Assembly: GCA_030427485.1 (NCBI GenBank)
Contig: JAUICG010000014.1
Location: 61,608 to 125,607 of the forward strand
Length of the DNA stretch: 64,000 nucleotides
Origin: Gammaproteobacteria bacterium
GTDB taxonomy: Bacteria; Pseudomonadota; Gammaproteobacteria; Pseudomonadales; Halieaceae
Reading direction: 5' to 3'
Shown here: in pieces, positions 35,146 to 44,413 of the stretch
How the letters are laid out: each line of letters opens with the position of its first letter
Numbering within the stretch: position 1 is the stretch's first letter
Translations under genes and position numbers: made by a program
The notes under the pieces: model-generated
The model's database searches: none
Seen by the model: the letters and a program-made list of their open reading frames with translations, nothing else
Told to the model about the DNA's origin: nothing

Positions 35146-35829
35146 TTACTTGGCCATCAGTATTTGCAGCCGGTCGCCTACGCTCTCGGCATCGTCGGCT
35201 ACCTCGCCGAGCAGGGTGATGATCTGGTACAGGAACATCACTTCAACGGGCGGCAGGTCATTTTCCAGCTTGAACAAGCCGCTGCGCAGTTGCACGGCCA
35301 GTTTGTCGGAGCTGCGTTCCAGTTCATCCAGCGTGCCGAGCATGTCTTCCACGCGACGAACCTCCTCACGGCCGGTAAAGCCCACTTCCAGCAGTTCGTC
35401 CAGTTCCTGGATTGCATTCAGGGCCTGGTGCGACGTGGCCGCCGAGGCGACAGCGAGATCGATCGCGTTGTCCTGCAAGGGTGTCGGGAAACGGATTCTG
35501 CGCCCAATGACCAGGCCGGCAATATCTTTCGCGGTGTTGGCAATATGGTCCTGGACCCCGATCAGGGTCAGCAGATCGGAGCGCGGAACCGGCAGGAAGA
35601 GGCGTTTCGGCAGATGTTTTCGTATGGAGCGCTTCAGTTGGTCTGCCTCGGCTTCCGCATCCGCGATGTCCTGGTGCAGCCTGGCGGCGCTTTCCCAGTC
35701 ATCTGCGGCTGATGCGCGCAGCAGTTCGGGCACGAGCTGCGCCGCCCGGTCGACAATGGTCATGTGCTCCTGCATGGGCCCGATAGGCGAAGGGCCGAAC
35801 AGGTTGCCCAGCGGGCTCAAAATTGCCAT
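35146..35829 (-). CDS. DUF47/TIGR00153 PhoU-like phosphate transport regulator
   Basis: 227 aa, predicted all helical, with the PhoU-like DUF47 pattern (LPKRLFLPVPRSDLLTLIGV, QDHIANTAKDIAGLVIGR). Members pair with PiT transporters and are thought to modulate phosphate uptake from the cytoplasmic face. It is the first gene of the operon with the transporter 9 bp downstream. I looked for a Pho box upstream and found only one imperfect half, so Pho control is not supported. Confidence 0.9.
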   Translation of the reverse strand: MAILSPLGNLFGPSPIGPMQEHMTIVDRAAQLVPELLRASAADDWESAARLHQDIADAEAEADQLKRSIRKHLPKRLFLPVPRSDLLTLIGVQDHIANTAKDIAGLVIGRRIRFPTPLQDNAIDLAVASAATSHQALNAIQELDELLEVGFTGREEVRRVEDMLGTLDELERSSDKLAVQLRSGLFKLENDLPPVEVMFLYQIITLLGEVADDAESVGDRLQILMAK

Positions 35830-36014
35830 GTCTCATACTCCGTCAATCTGCGTGGCGATAGTGTAGGTGTTTATCCTGAACCTGTCACAACAAATGGATG
35901 CTGAAATCGGGATGCCTGTCCCAGACTCGGCCGCATAATGCCATTGGAAGCGGCGGCTCTGTGGTAGCATGCCTGATCTGAATTCATGGAGCGCGAAACC
36001 AGTCTGAAGAGAAC

Positions 36015-37790
36015 ATGACAAGCAAGTTTAGTGAACAATTGTTGGAACACCGTCTCAGCCTGTCAACCGTAGCCCAGGACCTGAATGCGGACGGGCTGCT
36101 GACAGACCAGGATCTGGTCCGTATCGGCCTCGCTACCAGGCTCAAGGTTCACCCGCTGGTGTTCCTGGCGGAGCAGCAGTTTGACGATGCCTCCGCGCCG
36201 GGAAAATTGCTGACCATGGAGCGTCTGCTGTCGTGGCTGGGGCACCGGGTCGGGCAGGAAGTCTTTCGCATCGACCCGCTCAAAATCAATGTGACCGCGG
36301 TGGCGGAAGTGATGTCCCGGGCGTTTGCCGAGCGCCATCGCATACTGGCGGTGGAAGTCCAGGAGGACGAGGTTGTTATCGCCTCCGCGGAGCCCTATGT
36401 TCGCGCCTGGGAGAGCAACCTCGAGCACGTGCTGCGCAAGCGAATACGGCGTGTGTTGACAGATCCTCGTGAGATAGCGCGGCACACCGGTGAATTCTAC
36501 AGTATGGCCAGTTCCGTTCGCGGCGCGCGGGTGAATGAGCGTCCGGGAGCGCCCGCCGGCGTGGGCAACCTGGAACAGATGCTGGAACTGGGCACGATGA
36601 ACGAGCCGGATGCCAACGACCAGCACATTGTCAAGATTGTGGACTGGTTGCTGCAGTATGCATTTGAACAGCGCGCCAGTGATATCCATATTGAACCGCG
36701 CCGCGAAGTGGGCAGCGTGCGTTTTCGGATCGATGGCGTATTGCACACCGTCTACGAATTGCCTGTGCATGTCTGCGCCGCTGTCAGCAGCCGGGTAAAA
36801 ATACTGGGCCGCATGGATGTCGCCGAGAAGCGCAGGCCGCAGGATGGTCGTTTGAAAACCCGCACGCCCAACGGCAATGAAGTGGAGTTGCGACTGGCGA
36901 CACTGCCAACCGCGTTCGGTGAAAAACTGGTAATGCGTATTTTTGACCCCGATGTGCTGCAGCGCAGTTTTAAGCAATTGGGGCTGGCGGACGCCGACTT
37001 GCAGAACTGGCACCAGATGACGTCCAGCGGACACGGTATCGTGTTGGTGACAGGCCCCACCGGGTCTGGAAAAACGACCACGCTCTACTCCACGCTGCGC
37101 CAGTTGGCGACGCCCGAGGTCAACGTGTGCACGATCGAAGACCCGATAGAGATGGTAGAGAGCGCCTTCAACCAGATGCAGGTGAACAACGCCATCGACC
37201 TGAGCTTTTCCGCCGGCGTGCGCGCGTTGATGCGTCAGGACCCCGACATCATCATGGTGGGGGAGATCCGCGACCTGGAAACCGCCAATATGGCGATCCA
37301 GGCGGCGCTGACCGGGCACCTGGTCCTTTCCACGCTGCACACCAACGACTCTCCCAGCTCCATTTCGCGCCTGATGGAACTGGGAGCCCCGCCCTACCTG
37401 ATCAGGGCCACAGTGCGTGGCATCATGTCGCAGCGTCTGGTACGTATTTTGTGCCCGCACTGCAAGGATTACTGCGCACTGGATCACGATGCCTGGCAAC
37501 AGCTCATCAAGCCCTGGAACATGGAACCGCCATCGCAGATGGCGCGCCCGGTAGGCTGCGCCAAATGCCGCGAAACCGGTTACGCGGGGCGTCAGGGTAT
37601 CTACGAGGTGCTGGTCAACAGCCGGGCGGTGCAGGCACAGATTCGCGGCCAGCTCAACACCAGCAAGATTCGTGAAATTGCGATGGCCGAGGGGATGCAG
37701 ACCTTGCGACTCAGCGGCGCGGCGCGTGTGGCGCGCGGCGAGACGACGATAGAGGAGGTCATGCGTGTGGCCCCGCTGATCGATGCCTGA
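36015..37790 (+). CDS. GspE/PulE/PilB-type secretion ATPase
   Basis: 591 aa. An N-terminal region (about 1-190) with a T2SSE-N-like domain is followed by the ATPase core: IHIEPRREVGSVRFRIDG, Walker A GPTGSGKTT near residue 347, the Asp box IEDPIEM, Walker B DPDIIMVGEIRD and the His box TGHLVLSTLHTND. The zinc tetracysteine CPHC (about 480) and CAKC (about 516) is intact. No other pilus or type II secretion gene lies nearby. Position directly before glnE occurs in other gammaproteobacteria. Partner system unknown. Confidence 0.92.
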   Translation: MTSKFSEQLLEHRLSLSTVAQDLNADGLLTDQDLVRIGLATRLKVHPLVFLAEQQFDDASAPGKLLTMERLLSWLGHRVGQEVFRIDPLKINVTAVAEVMSRAFAERHRILAVEVQEDEVVIASAEPYVRAWESNLEHVLRKRIRRVLTDPREIARHTGEFYSMASSVRGARVNERPGAPAGVGNLEQMLELGTMNEPDANDQHIVKIVDWLLQYAFEQRASDIHIEPRREVGSVRFRIDGVLHTVYELPVHVCAAVSSRVKILGRMDVAEKRRPQDGRLKTRTPNGNEVELRLATLPTAFGEKLVMRIFDPDVLQRSFKQLGLADADLQNWHQMTSSGHGIVLVTGPTGSGKTTTLYSTLRQLATPEVNVCTIEDPIEMVESAFNQMQVNNAIDLSFSAGVRALMRQDPDIIMVGEIRDLETANMAIQAALTGHLVLSTLHTNDSPSSISRLMELGAPPYLIRATVRGIMSQRLVRILCPHCKDYCALDHDAWQQLIKPWNMEPPSQMARPVGCAKCRETGYAGRQGIYEVLVNSRAVQAQIRGQLNTSKIREIAMAEGMQTLRLSGAARVARGETTIEEVMRVAPLIDA

Positions 37791-37805
37791 CCGCCGGATT
37801 CCGTT

Positions 37806-40760
37806 GTGTCCGCCGACGTGAAGTTTGACACCACAGACCTGCCGCCCGCGCTGGCGGCAGAGGCCGCACGCAGCTGGGAGTACATTCTGGAGCGTGCCGA
37901 CGATAAGCTCGCGGCACAGCTCGTCGCCGCGCTGAGCGAGCGTCCGGAGGCCCGCCAGTTACCCCGTGTTCTCGCCTGTAGCCCCTTTGTCGCGGATCTG
38001 CTGCGTCGCCGTCCGGCGTTGTTGCTGGAACTGGTCGCGAGCGGCCAACTGCAGAGCTCGCTTCCCGAGGATGCGTATCGCAGGGAGTTACAGCAGCTTT
38101 TGTCTGCCGGAGAGGTGGAACTCGCGCCGCTGCTGCGGCACTTTCGTATGCGGCATATGCTGCGGATAGTCTGGCGGGATTTTTGTCGCCTAGCGGATAC
38201 GCTGGAAACGGTGCGCGACACCTCGCTGCTCGCTGAGGCTGCAATCGCCGAGGCACTGGCGCATTGCGAAGAGCAGCAGCAGCGTCGCTTCGGGGTGCCC
38301 CGTGGACGGCGCAGTGGTGCGCCGCAGCAATTGATAGTGCTGGCCATGGGAAAGCTGGGCGCGCGCGAACTGAACGTATCATCCGACATAGACCTGATAT
38401 TCGCCTACCCCGAGTCGGGGCAGACCGACTCCGAAGAGCAGCCCATCAGCAACGAGGAGTTTTTCACCCGGGTTGGCCGCGCGCTCATCAGCGCGTTGGA
38501 CCAGGTCACGGCGGATGGCTTTGTTTTCCGCGTGGATATGCGTTTGCGCCCCTATGGGGAGAGCGGCGCGTTGGCCCACAACTTCTCCGCGTTGGAGGAC
38601 TACTATCAGGAGCAGGGTCGAGATTGGGAGCGCTATGCCCTGATCAAGGCGCGGCCGGTCACCGGTGATCCGCGGCGGGCCCAGGAATTGATGACCATGC
38701 TGCGGCCTTTTGTCTACCGGCGGTACATCGATTTTGGGGTGATCGAGAGCCTGCGCTCCATGAAGCAGATGATCAATACCGAGGTGCGTCGCAAGGGCCT
38801 GGAAGACAATGTGAAACTCGGTCACGGCGGCATCCGGGAGGTGGAGTTCATCGCCCAGTGTTTCCAGCTTATTCGTGGCGGCCGCGACCTGGGTCTGCAG
38901 CAGCGCGAGTTGCTTTCAGTGCTGGACGAATGTGTGACGCTCGGTTGCCTGCCCGCCGAAGCGGTTGCCGAGCTGCGCTCGGCCTACCTGTTTCTGCGCG
39001 ACAGCGAGCACGCGATACAGGGCTATCAGGATAAACAAAGTCAGGAGCTGCCGCGCACCGAGCCGAGGTGTACCGCGATGGCTACCGTGATGGGCTTTGG
39101 CGACTGGACCGCCTACCTGTCGGAGCTGCGGGCGCATCGCGAAGTGGTGGCCGGGCACTTCCGGGAATTGATCGCCGACCCGGACGACAACGAGCCTGTC
39201 AGTGCCGAGGAAGAAGAGTCGCTGTGGGGGGAAGGATTGTGTGAGGCCTCGCTGGCCGCTCTCGGCTTCCAGCGTCCCGTTGAAACACTGCAAGCCCTGC
39301 AGGCACTGCAACAGAGCCCCCGTGTGCTCGCCCAGCAGGCACAGGGCCGCGAACGCCTGCAGCAGTTCATGCCGCAATTGCTGCGCGCCTGCGCTGAGCT
39401 GGCCGACCGGGATTCTGACGACGCCAGTGCCGCTGATGCCGCGCCGGTCGACCCCGACATGGCGGTGCAGCGCATTCTCCCGCTGGTCGCGGCGGTCGTC
39501 CGGCGCAGCGCCTATCTGGTCCTGTTACTGGAAAATCGACCCGCTCTGGCCGAACTGGTGACCCTGTGCGCCGCCAGCCCCTGGATATCGGATCAGCTCA
39601 CGCGCAATCCGGTGTTGCTGGATGAATTGCTGGACAGGGCCAGCCTGTACACGGCGCCGGACAAGGATTTGCTACGCGATGAACTCAGCCAGCAGGTGGC
39701 CCGGCTGGCCGTCGACGACCTGGAAGCACAGATGGATGCGTTGCGGTATTTCAAGGCCTCACAGGTACTGCGAGTAGCGGCCAGCGAGCTGGTCGGGCGA
39801 CTGCCGCTGATGCAGGTCAGCGACAAGCTTACCTGGATAGCGGAGGTCATTCTGGAGAAGGTGCTGGGCGTCGCCTGGGCCGATCTGACGGGTAAATACG
39901 GCGCGCCGGCGCGCGCGGGCAGCGGTGTGGGCTTCGCGGTGTTCGGATACGGCAAGCTCGGTGGAATCGAGTTGGGTTACGGATCCGACCTGGACCTGGT
40001 TTTCATCTATGACGCGGACAAGGGCGGTGTTACCGACGGCGAAAACAGCATCGACAACGCGGTGTTCTACACTCGCCTGGGACAGCGCATGATCCATATT
40101 CTGGAAGCGCGCATGGCCATGGGTCAGCTGTACGAGATTGATATGCGTCTGCGGCCATCGGGAAATTCCGGCCTGCTGGTGAGCACGCTGTCGGCATTTC
40201 GCAGCTACCAGAAAGACTCGGCCTGGACATGGGAGCACCAGGCGCTGGTGCGCGCCCGTTTCGTAGCGGGTGATGCTGCGGTGGCGGCCGATGTTATGTC
40301 ACTGCGCGAAGAGATTCTGTGCCGGCCTCGCGACGAGGGAGCATTGGCGCGTGAGGTGCTCGCCATGCGTGACAAAATGCGTGAGCATTTACTACCAAGA
40401 GAGAACAGGGAAGATGGGGAATTTCACCTAAAACAGGGGTCGGGAGGTATCGTAGATATCGAATTTATGGTGCAATATGCGGTTCTGGCGTGGTCGCACC
40501 GCGTACCCGAACTGGCGCTCTGGTCCGATAATGTCCGCATTCTCGATACCCTGGGCCGGGAGGGCTTGTTTGAGCCGCAGGAGTGCGAAGCGCTGACGCA
40601 AGCTTATCTGGCTTATCGCTCCGCTGCCCACCAACTTTCCCTGCAGCAGCAACCGGGTACCGTCCCCCAGGGCAGCTTTTTGGAAGCGCGAGCTGCGGTG
40701 AGTAACAAGTGGCGGGAGCTGTTTGCGCCTTATTTTGAAGACGACACTACGGAAGAATAA
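37806..40760 (+). CDS. glnE: Bifunctional glutamine synthetase adenylyltransferase/deadenylase
   Basis: 984 aa from a GTG. Two nucleotidyltransferase domains are arranged in tandem: the deadenylase half with LNVSSDIDLIFAYPESG and the adenylylating half with YGSDLDLVFIYDAD, each followed by a regulatory helical domain. The enzyme adds or removes AMP on glutamine synthetase in response to PII. The length is full for the family. It lies 15 bp downstream of the secretion ATPase and 14 bp upstream of ilvE. Confidence 0.96.
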   Translation: MSADVKFDTTDLPPALAAEAARSWEYILERADDKLAAQLVAALSERPEARQLPRVLACSPFVADLLRRRPALLLELVASGQLQSSLPEDAYRRELQQLLSAGEVELAPLLRHFRMRHMLRIVWRDFCRLADTLETVRDTSLLAEAAIAEALAHCEEQQQRRFGVPRGRRSGAPQQLIVLAMGKLGARELNVSSDIDLIFAYPESGQTDSEEQPISNEEFFTRVGRALISALDQVTADGFVFRVDMRLRPYGESGALAHNFSALEDYYQEQGRDWERYALIKARPVTGDPRRAQELMTMLRPFVYRRYIDFGVIESLRSMKQMINTEVRRKGLEDNVKLGHGGIREVEFIAQCFQLIRGGRDLGLQQRELLSVLDECVTLGCLPAEAVAELRSAYLFLRDSEHAIQGYQDKQSQELPRTEPRCTAMATVMGFGDWTAYLSELRAHREVVAGHFRELIADPDDNEPVSAEEEESLWGEGLCEASLAALGFQRPVETLQALQALQQSPRVLAQQAQGRERLQQFMPQLLRACAELADRDSDDASAADAAPVDPDMAVQRILPLVAAVVRRSAYLVLLLENRPALAELVTLCAASPWISDQLTRNPVLLDELLDRASLYTAPDKDLLRDELSQQVARLAVDDLEAQMDALRYFKASQVLRVAASELVGRLPLMQVSDKLTWIAEVILEKVLGVAWADLTGKYGAPARAGSGVGFAVFGYGKLGGIELGYGSDLDLVFIYDADKGGVTDGENSIDNAVFYTRLGQRMIHILEARMAMGQLYEIDMRLRPSGNSGLLVSTLSAFRSYQKDSAWTWEHQALVRARFVAGDAAVAADVMSLREEILCRPRDEGALAREVLAMRDKMREHLLPRENREDGEFHLKQGSGGIVDIEFMVQYAVLAWSHRVPELALWSDNVRILDTLGREGLFEPQECEALTQAYLAYRSAAHQLSLQQQPGTVPQGSFLEARAAVSNKWRELFAPYFEDDTTEE

Positions 40761-40774
40761 ACAGGAGTGATGTG

Positions 40775-41701
40775 ATGAGTCTGGCCGATCGAGATGGTCT
40801 AATCTGGATGGATGGAGAGATGGTGCCCTGGCGCGAAGCCCGGGTGCATGTGCTGACTCACACGTTTCACTATGGCCTGGGGGTATTCGAGGGTGTGCGA
40901 GCTTACCAGACGCCGGACAAGGGCACCTGTATATTCAGGCTGAAAGAACACACCGACCGGCTGTTTCGCTCGGCGCATATCCTTGGCATGTCCATTCCTT
41001 TCGACAAGGACGTGCTGAACCAGGCACAGAAAGATGTTGTGCGCCTGAACGGGCTGGAGGAAGGCTATTTGCGCCCGATGTGTTTCTACGGCTCGGAGGG
41101 TATGGGCCTGCGCGCGGACAATCTGCGCACTCACGTGATGGTCGCGGCCTGGGAGTGGCCCTCGTATATGGACCCCGAAGCGCGCGACCGCGGCATCAAG
41201 GTCCGCACATCCTCTTACACTCGCCACCATGTGAACATCGCCATGTGTAAGGCGAAAGCGAATGGAAACTATATCAATTCCCTGCTGGCCCTGCGCGAAG
41301 CTGTCGAGAGCGGCGCCGAGGAGGCATTGCTGCTGGACAACGAGGGATATGTCGCGGAGGGTAGCGGAGAGAACGTTTTCATCGTTCGGGACGACAAGAT
41401 CTATACACCGGAATTGACCTCCTGCCTCGAGGGCATTACGCGTGATGCGATATTTGTGCTGGCGGAAGAGCTGGGTTACCGGGTTCGCGAAAAACGCATT
41501 ACCCGCGATGAGGTGTATGTCGCGGACGAGGCCTTCTTCACCGGCACCGCCGCAGAAGTTGTTCCTATCCGCATGCTGGACGGCCGCACCATTGGCAGCG
41601 GCAGTCGCGGCCCGCTGACAGAGAAACTGCAGGCGATGTACTTTGATTCGGTGCGCGGTAACCGCCAACAGAACAGCGAGTGGCTGGAGCCTGTCGCCTA
41701 G
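40775..41701 (+). CDS. ilvE: Branched-chain amino acid aminotransferase
   Basis: 308 aa fold-type IV PLP aminotransferase performing the last step of valine, leucine and isoleucine synthesis. Conserved segments: THTFHYGLGVFEGVRAY, the PLP lysine region CKAKANGNYINSLLALREA, EGSGENVFIV and FFTGTAAEVVPI. ATG 40775 with AGGAG 7 nt upstream is preferred over the adjacent GTG at 40772. It follows glnE closely, so the two may share a message. Confidence 0.95.
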   Translation: MSLADRDGLIWMDGEMVPWREARVHVLTHTFHYGLGVFEGVRAYQTPDKGTCIFRLKEHTDRLFRSAHILGMSIPFDKDVLNQAQKDVVRLNGLEEGYLRPMCFYGSEGMGLRADNLRTHVMVAAWEWPSYMDPEARDRGIKVRTSSYTRHHVNIAMCKAKANGNYINSLLALREAVESGAEEALLLDNEGYVAEGSGENVFIVRDDKIYTPELTSCLEGITRDAIFVLAEELGYRVREKRITRDEVYVADEAFFTGTAAEVVPIRMLDGRTIGSGSRGPLTEKLQAMYFDSVRGNRQQNSEWLEPVA

Positions 41702-41783
41702 AGCTTTTGCATACAGTATGGACACGGTATATTGAGCGGCATGGTACTCACTCTCCTACATCGCGACAGCGGAAGAATCGATC

Positions 41784-42548
41784 ATGGCGGGTAAAGTAAA
41801 GATAAAACGGGGCGACGGCTGGGCCGAGCGGCTGCAGGAGCAGCTGGCTGCATACCCCGAGGGGGCCGCCGAGTGGATGGAGGAACACACCCGGATTCTT
41901 AACAGTACGGTCGACAGCCTTTCCGGCCTGTTGCGTGTTGACGGTGAACTGGCGTATCTCAAGCTCTGTCGTTTCGGATCGTTCAAAAGCAAACTGAAGC
42001 ACCGCCTGGGCCGCTCCCAGTCCTCGCGCAACTATCGCATCGCGCTGGCGCTCGGTGAAAAAGGCCTGCCCGTACCCCAGCAATTGGCCGCGCTGGAGGT
42101 GCAGCAGGGTTCGCTGCTGGTCATCGAGGGGTTCTCCAGCGGCGGCAACCTCGCCGAGTTGTGGTACAAGCGCGATGGCAAAGACGACTTTGGCGCCGTG
42201 ATGCGATCTGCGGGTCAGACCCTCGCGGGACTGCATGCGGCTGGCTATACCTACGGCGACTGCCGTTGGATCAACCTGTTCTGGAATGGTCAGCGCGTCT
42301 ACCTGACAGACTTCAACGGCACCCGCAAAACCCGTATCGGCGGGATTCAACAGGCGCGGGATCTGGCCCGCTTTACCGCGAATGCCGAGGAGTTCGGCAT
42401 TGGCTCAAAATTGTACGAACAGTTCCTGGGCGAGTACCTGGAGGGAGTGCCGGGCACCCGGCGCGATGTCGTGCAGCGCATGATACGCCCACTCTACCGC
42501 ATTCGCGGCCAGCATTTATCCGGGGGATACGGCCAGAGACTGGTGTGA
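41784..42548 (+). CDS. LPS/Kdo kinase-like protein
   Basis: 254 aa with a protein-kinase-like fold of the RIO/WaaP group. The catalytic loop reads YTYGDCRWINLFW (with the Asp) and the metal Asp is in VYLTDFNGTRKTR. The N-lobe segment YLKLCRFGSFKSKLKHRLG supplies the ATP-binding lysine candidate. Relatives phosphorylate heptose or Kdo of the LPS core in the cytoplasm. It is convergent with a second kinase-like gene 16 bp away and close to the rhamnose genes, which fits a role in the cell envelope. Confidence 0.75.
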   Translation: MAGKVKIKRGDGWAERLQEQLAAYPEGAAEWMEEHTRILNSTVDSLSGLLRVDGELAYLKLCRFGSFKSKLKHRLGRSQSSRNYRIALALGEKGLPVPQQLAALEVQQGSLLVIEGFSSGGNLAELWYKRDGKDDFGAVMRSAGQTLAGLHAAGYTYGDCRWINLFWNGQRVYLTDFNGTRKTRIGGIQQARDLARFTANAEEFGIGSKLYEQFLGEYLEGVPGTRRDVVQRMIRPLYRIRGQHLSGGYGQRLV

Positions 42549-42564
42549 TCCTCTGTGGTCGGCG

Positions 42565-43236
42565 TCAGCCGGTGGCGTCTGCGTTCCTCGGCAAACGCCG
42601 CAGTGCCCGGCGGTAGGACTCCACTGCGAGGATCTTGGCTTCCACCGGGGACAACTCGCGCATCTGCCGCCGCCAGGCGCGAAAGAAGCGCATGCGGTCT
42701 GTGCGGCCGACAACGTCAAGCGGCAACGTGTTCAGCTGGATCAGGTTACGTAACAAAAGCCTTCCGGGCGTCGGTGTCCTGCGGCGGTTGTGTTCATTAT
42801 TCAACAGGGTAAAGCGAAACCCGTCGGTTAAACGCACGGCGAGGATATTGTCCGGTGTCAGAATTCCATGTACGAAGCCGGTCGCATGCACCCTACCGAT
42901 AAACGTGCCCAGTTCCTGCAATAACTGACGGCGCAATCGCAATTGTTCCGGGTCTCCTGTCGCGGCGGTGTCGCGCAACCAGCAATCAACCCCCTCGCCC
43001 GGTGCTTCTACGGTATAGAGGTACTCCCCGCCATCGGGGAGTTTTCCCCAGAGCACACTATGGGGTGCGTCGATGCCCACCAGCAACAGGGCATCGGCAT
43101 TCACGCGGGCGCGGGTCGCGGGGCTACCCCGCACCCGGGACCTGAGCTTGACGGCCGGGCTGCGCGCAAGGTATTGCTTGTAATAAATCTGTCGCTTGCG
43201 ATTGTAGGCGACTCGAGTGAGCGGGGTGCTCTTCAC
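42565..43236 (-). CDS. Second LPS/Kdo kinase-like protein, start uncertain
   Basis: 223 aa from GTG 43236. The kinase core shows YYKQYLARSPAVKLRSRVRG in the N-lobe and the catalytic-loop region GFVHGILTPDNILA. The same frame is open for another 43 or so codons upstream, reading DADILRRWAIQLSDDYLPDG and then WERVKS, which resembles genuine coding sequence of this family, but it has no ATG, GTG or TTG. A good AAGGAG lies there, followed by an ATG in a different frame whose 23-codon ORF ends overlapping the GTG. The start codon may have been lost by a small indel. Confidence 0.7.
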   Translation of the reverse strand: MKSTPLTRVAYNRKRQIYYKQYLARSPAVKLRSRVRGSPATRARVNADALLLVGIDAPHSVLWGKLPDGGEYLYTVEAPGEGVDCWLRDTAATGDPEQLRLRRQLLQELGTFIGRVHATGFVHGILTPDNILAVRLTDGFRFTLLNNEHNRRRTPTPGRLLLRNLIQLNTLPLDVVGRTDRMRFFRAWRRQMRELSPVEAKILAVESYRRALRRLPRNADATG

Positions 43237-43525
43237 CCGTTCCCAACCGTCTGGCAGATAGTCGTCTGACAGTTGTATGGCCCACCGGCGCAGTATGTCA
43301 GCATCGGACTCCTTGCTAATCTTGATATACCTCGCAAAAATTTCAATGCCACTATACTACGCCGCGCCCACGTGAGAGTCTTCCACTTTGCCGCCGTGCC
43401 AGCCCGTTGGTGGCCTCTGCTGGAGCGTGGGGTTATCATGGCACGCAAATAATCGGCGCGACCGCGAGGCAGGTCCTTGCGAGTTCGAGCCACAGGCACA
43501 ACGCCGAGGGCGTGGGAACTAGGGG
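43237..43525. other. Intergenic region before rfbD
   Basis: About the first 130 bases continue the open frame of the kinase-like gene on the minus strand (see that entry). On the plus strand TATACT near 43354 could be an rfbD -10 but no fair -35 is visible. Nothing else is recognised. Confidence 0.35.
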
Positions 43526-44413
43526 ATGGGCTTGAAGCAAAAAGTATTGGTGCTCGGCGCCGGTGGGCAGCTCGGGCGAGAGTTACAGCGCACCGTGCCG
43601 GAAGGCGTGGAGTGTGTGCCCAGGGCGCGCGCGGAACTGGATATAGCCGATGCCGCCGCTGTTGCCAGATGTTTCGCGGATGTGATGCCGCAAGTGGTGG
43701 TTAACGCCGCCGCTTATACAGCAGTGGACAAGGCCGAATCTGAAGCGGCCGCGGCCTATCGCGGCAATGCCGAAGCGCCGGGTGTGGTGGCGGCGGCCTG
43801 TGCGCAGCACGATGTGCGATTCGTTCATATCTCGACCGACTTCGTGTTCGATGGCAAGTCCTCCCAGCCATATCCGCCCGAGGCGGCCACGGCGCCGCTG
43901 GGCGAATACGGGCGCAGCAAGCTGGAAGGAGAGAAGGCCGTGCAGGCGGCATTGCCGCAGGCGCTCATCCTGCGCACAGGGTGGGTGTATTCGAGTTTTG
44001 GCGGCAACTTCGTCAAGACCATGTTGCGCCTGATGGGCGAGCGTGATGAACTCGGTGTGGTGACTGACCAGGTGGGTACGCCAACCTGGGCCCACGGATT
44101 GGCTGAAGCGGTGTGGGCCGCCGCCGCGCGCCCGCAACTGCAGGGCTTTTATCACTGGAGCGACGCCGGCGTCTGCAGCTGGTATGACTTTGCGGTCGCC
44201 ATCTGTGAAGAGGCGCTCGCGCTTGACTTGCTGTCAAAGCCGGTGAAGATTCGACCGATCGCCGCGGCGGAATATCCCACGCCCGCGCAGCGCCCGGCCT
44301 ACAGCGTATTGGACAAGACCAGCAGCTGGCGAGACTTTGCGATGGAGGGCGTTCATTGGCGCCGGCAATTGCGCGCCATGCTGGCGGATTATAAGGAGCT
44401 GGCGGATGCCTAA
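43526..44413 (+). CDS. rfbD: dTDP-4-dehydrorhamnose reductase
   Basis: 295 aa extended SDR that makes dTDP-L-rhamnose in the last step of the pathway. The Rossmann motif is GAGGQLGREL, followed by the family-specific VNAAAYTAVDKAES, STDFVFDG and the catalytic YGRSKLEGE. It overlaps rfbB by 8 bp, so the two are translationally coupled. Confidence 0.95.
   Translation: MGLKQKVLVLGAGGQLGRELQRTVPEGVECVPRARAELDIADAAAVARCFADVMPQVVVNAAAYTAVDKAESEAAAAYRGNAEAPGVVAAACAQHDVRFVHISTDFVFDGKSSQPYPPEAATAPLGEYGRSKLEGEKAVQAALPQALILRTGWVYSSFGGNFVKTMLRLMGERDELGVVTDQVGTPTWAHGLAEAVWAAAARPQLQGFYHWSDAGVCSWYDFAVAICEEALALDLLSKPVKIRPIAAAEYPTPAQRPAYSVLDKTSSWRDFAMEGVHWRRQLRAMLADYKELADA

Noticed and set aside
35830..36014. 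Pho box upstream of the DUF47-PiT operon
   Set aside because: Only one CTGTCA-like half is present; the second at 11-nt spacing is missing.
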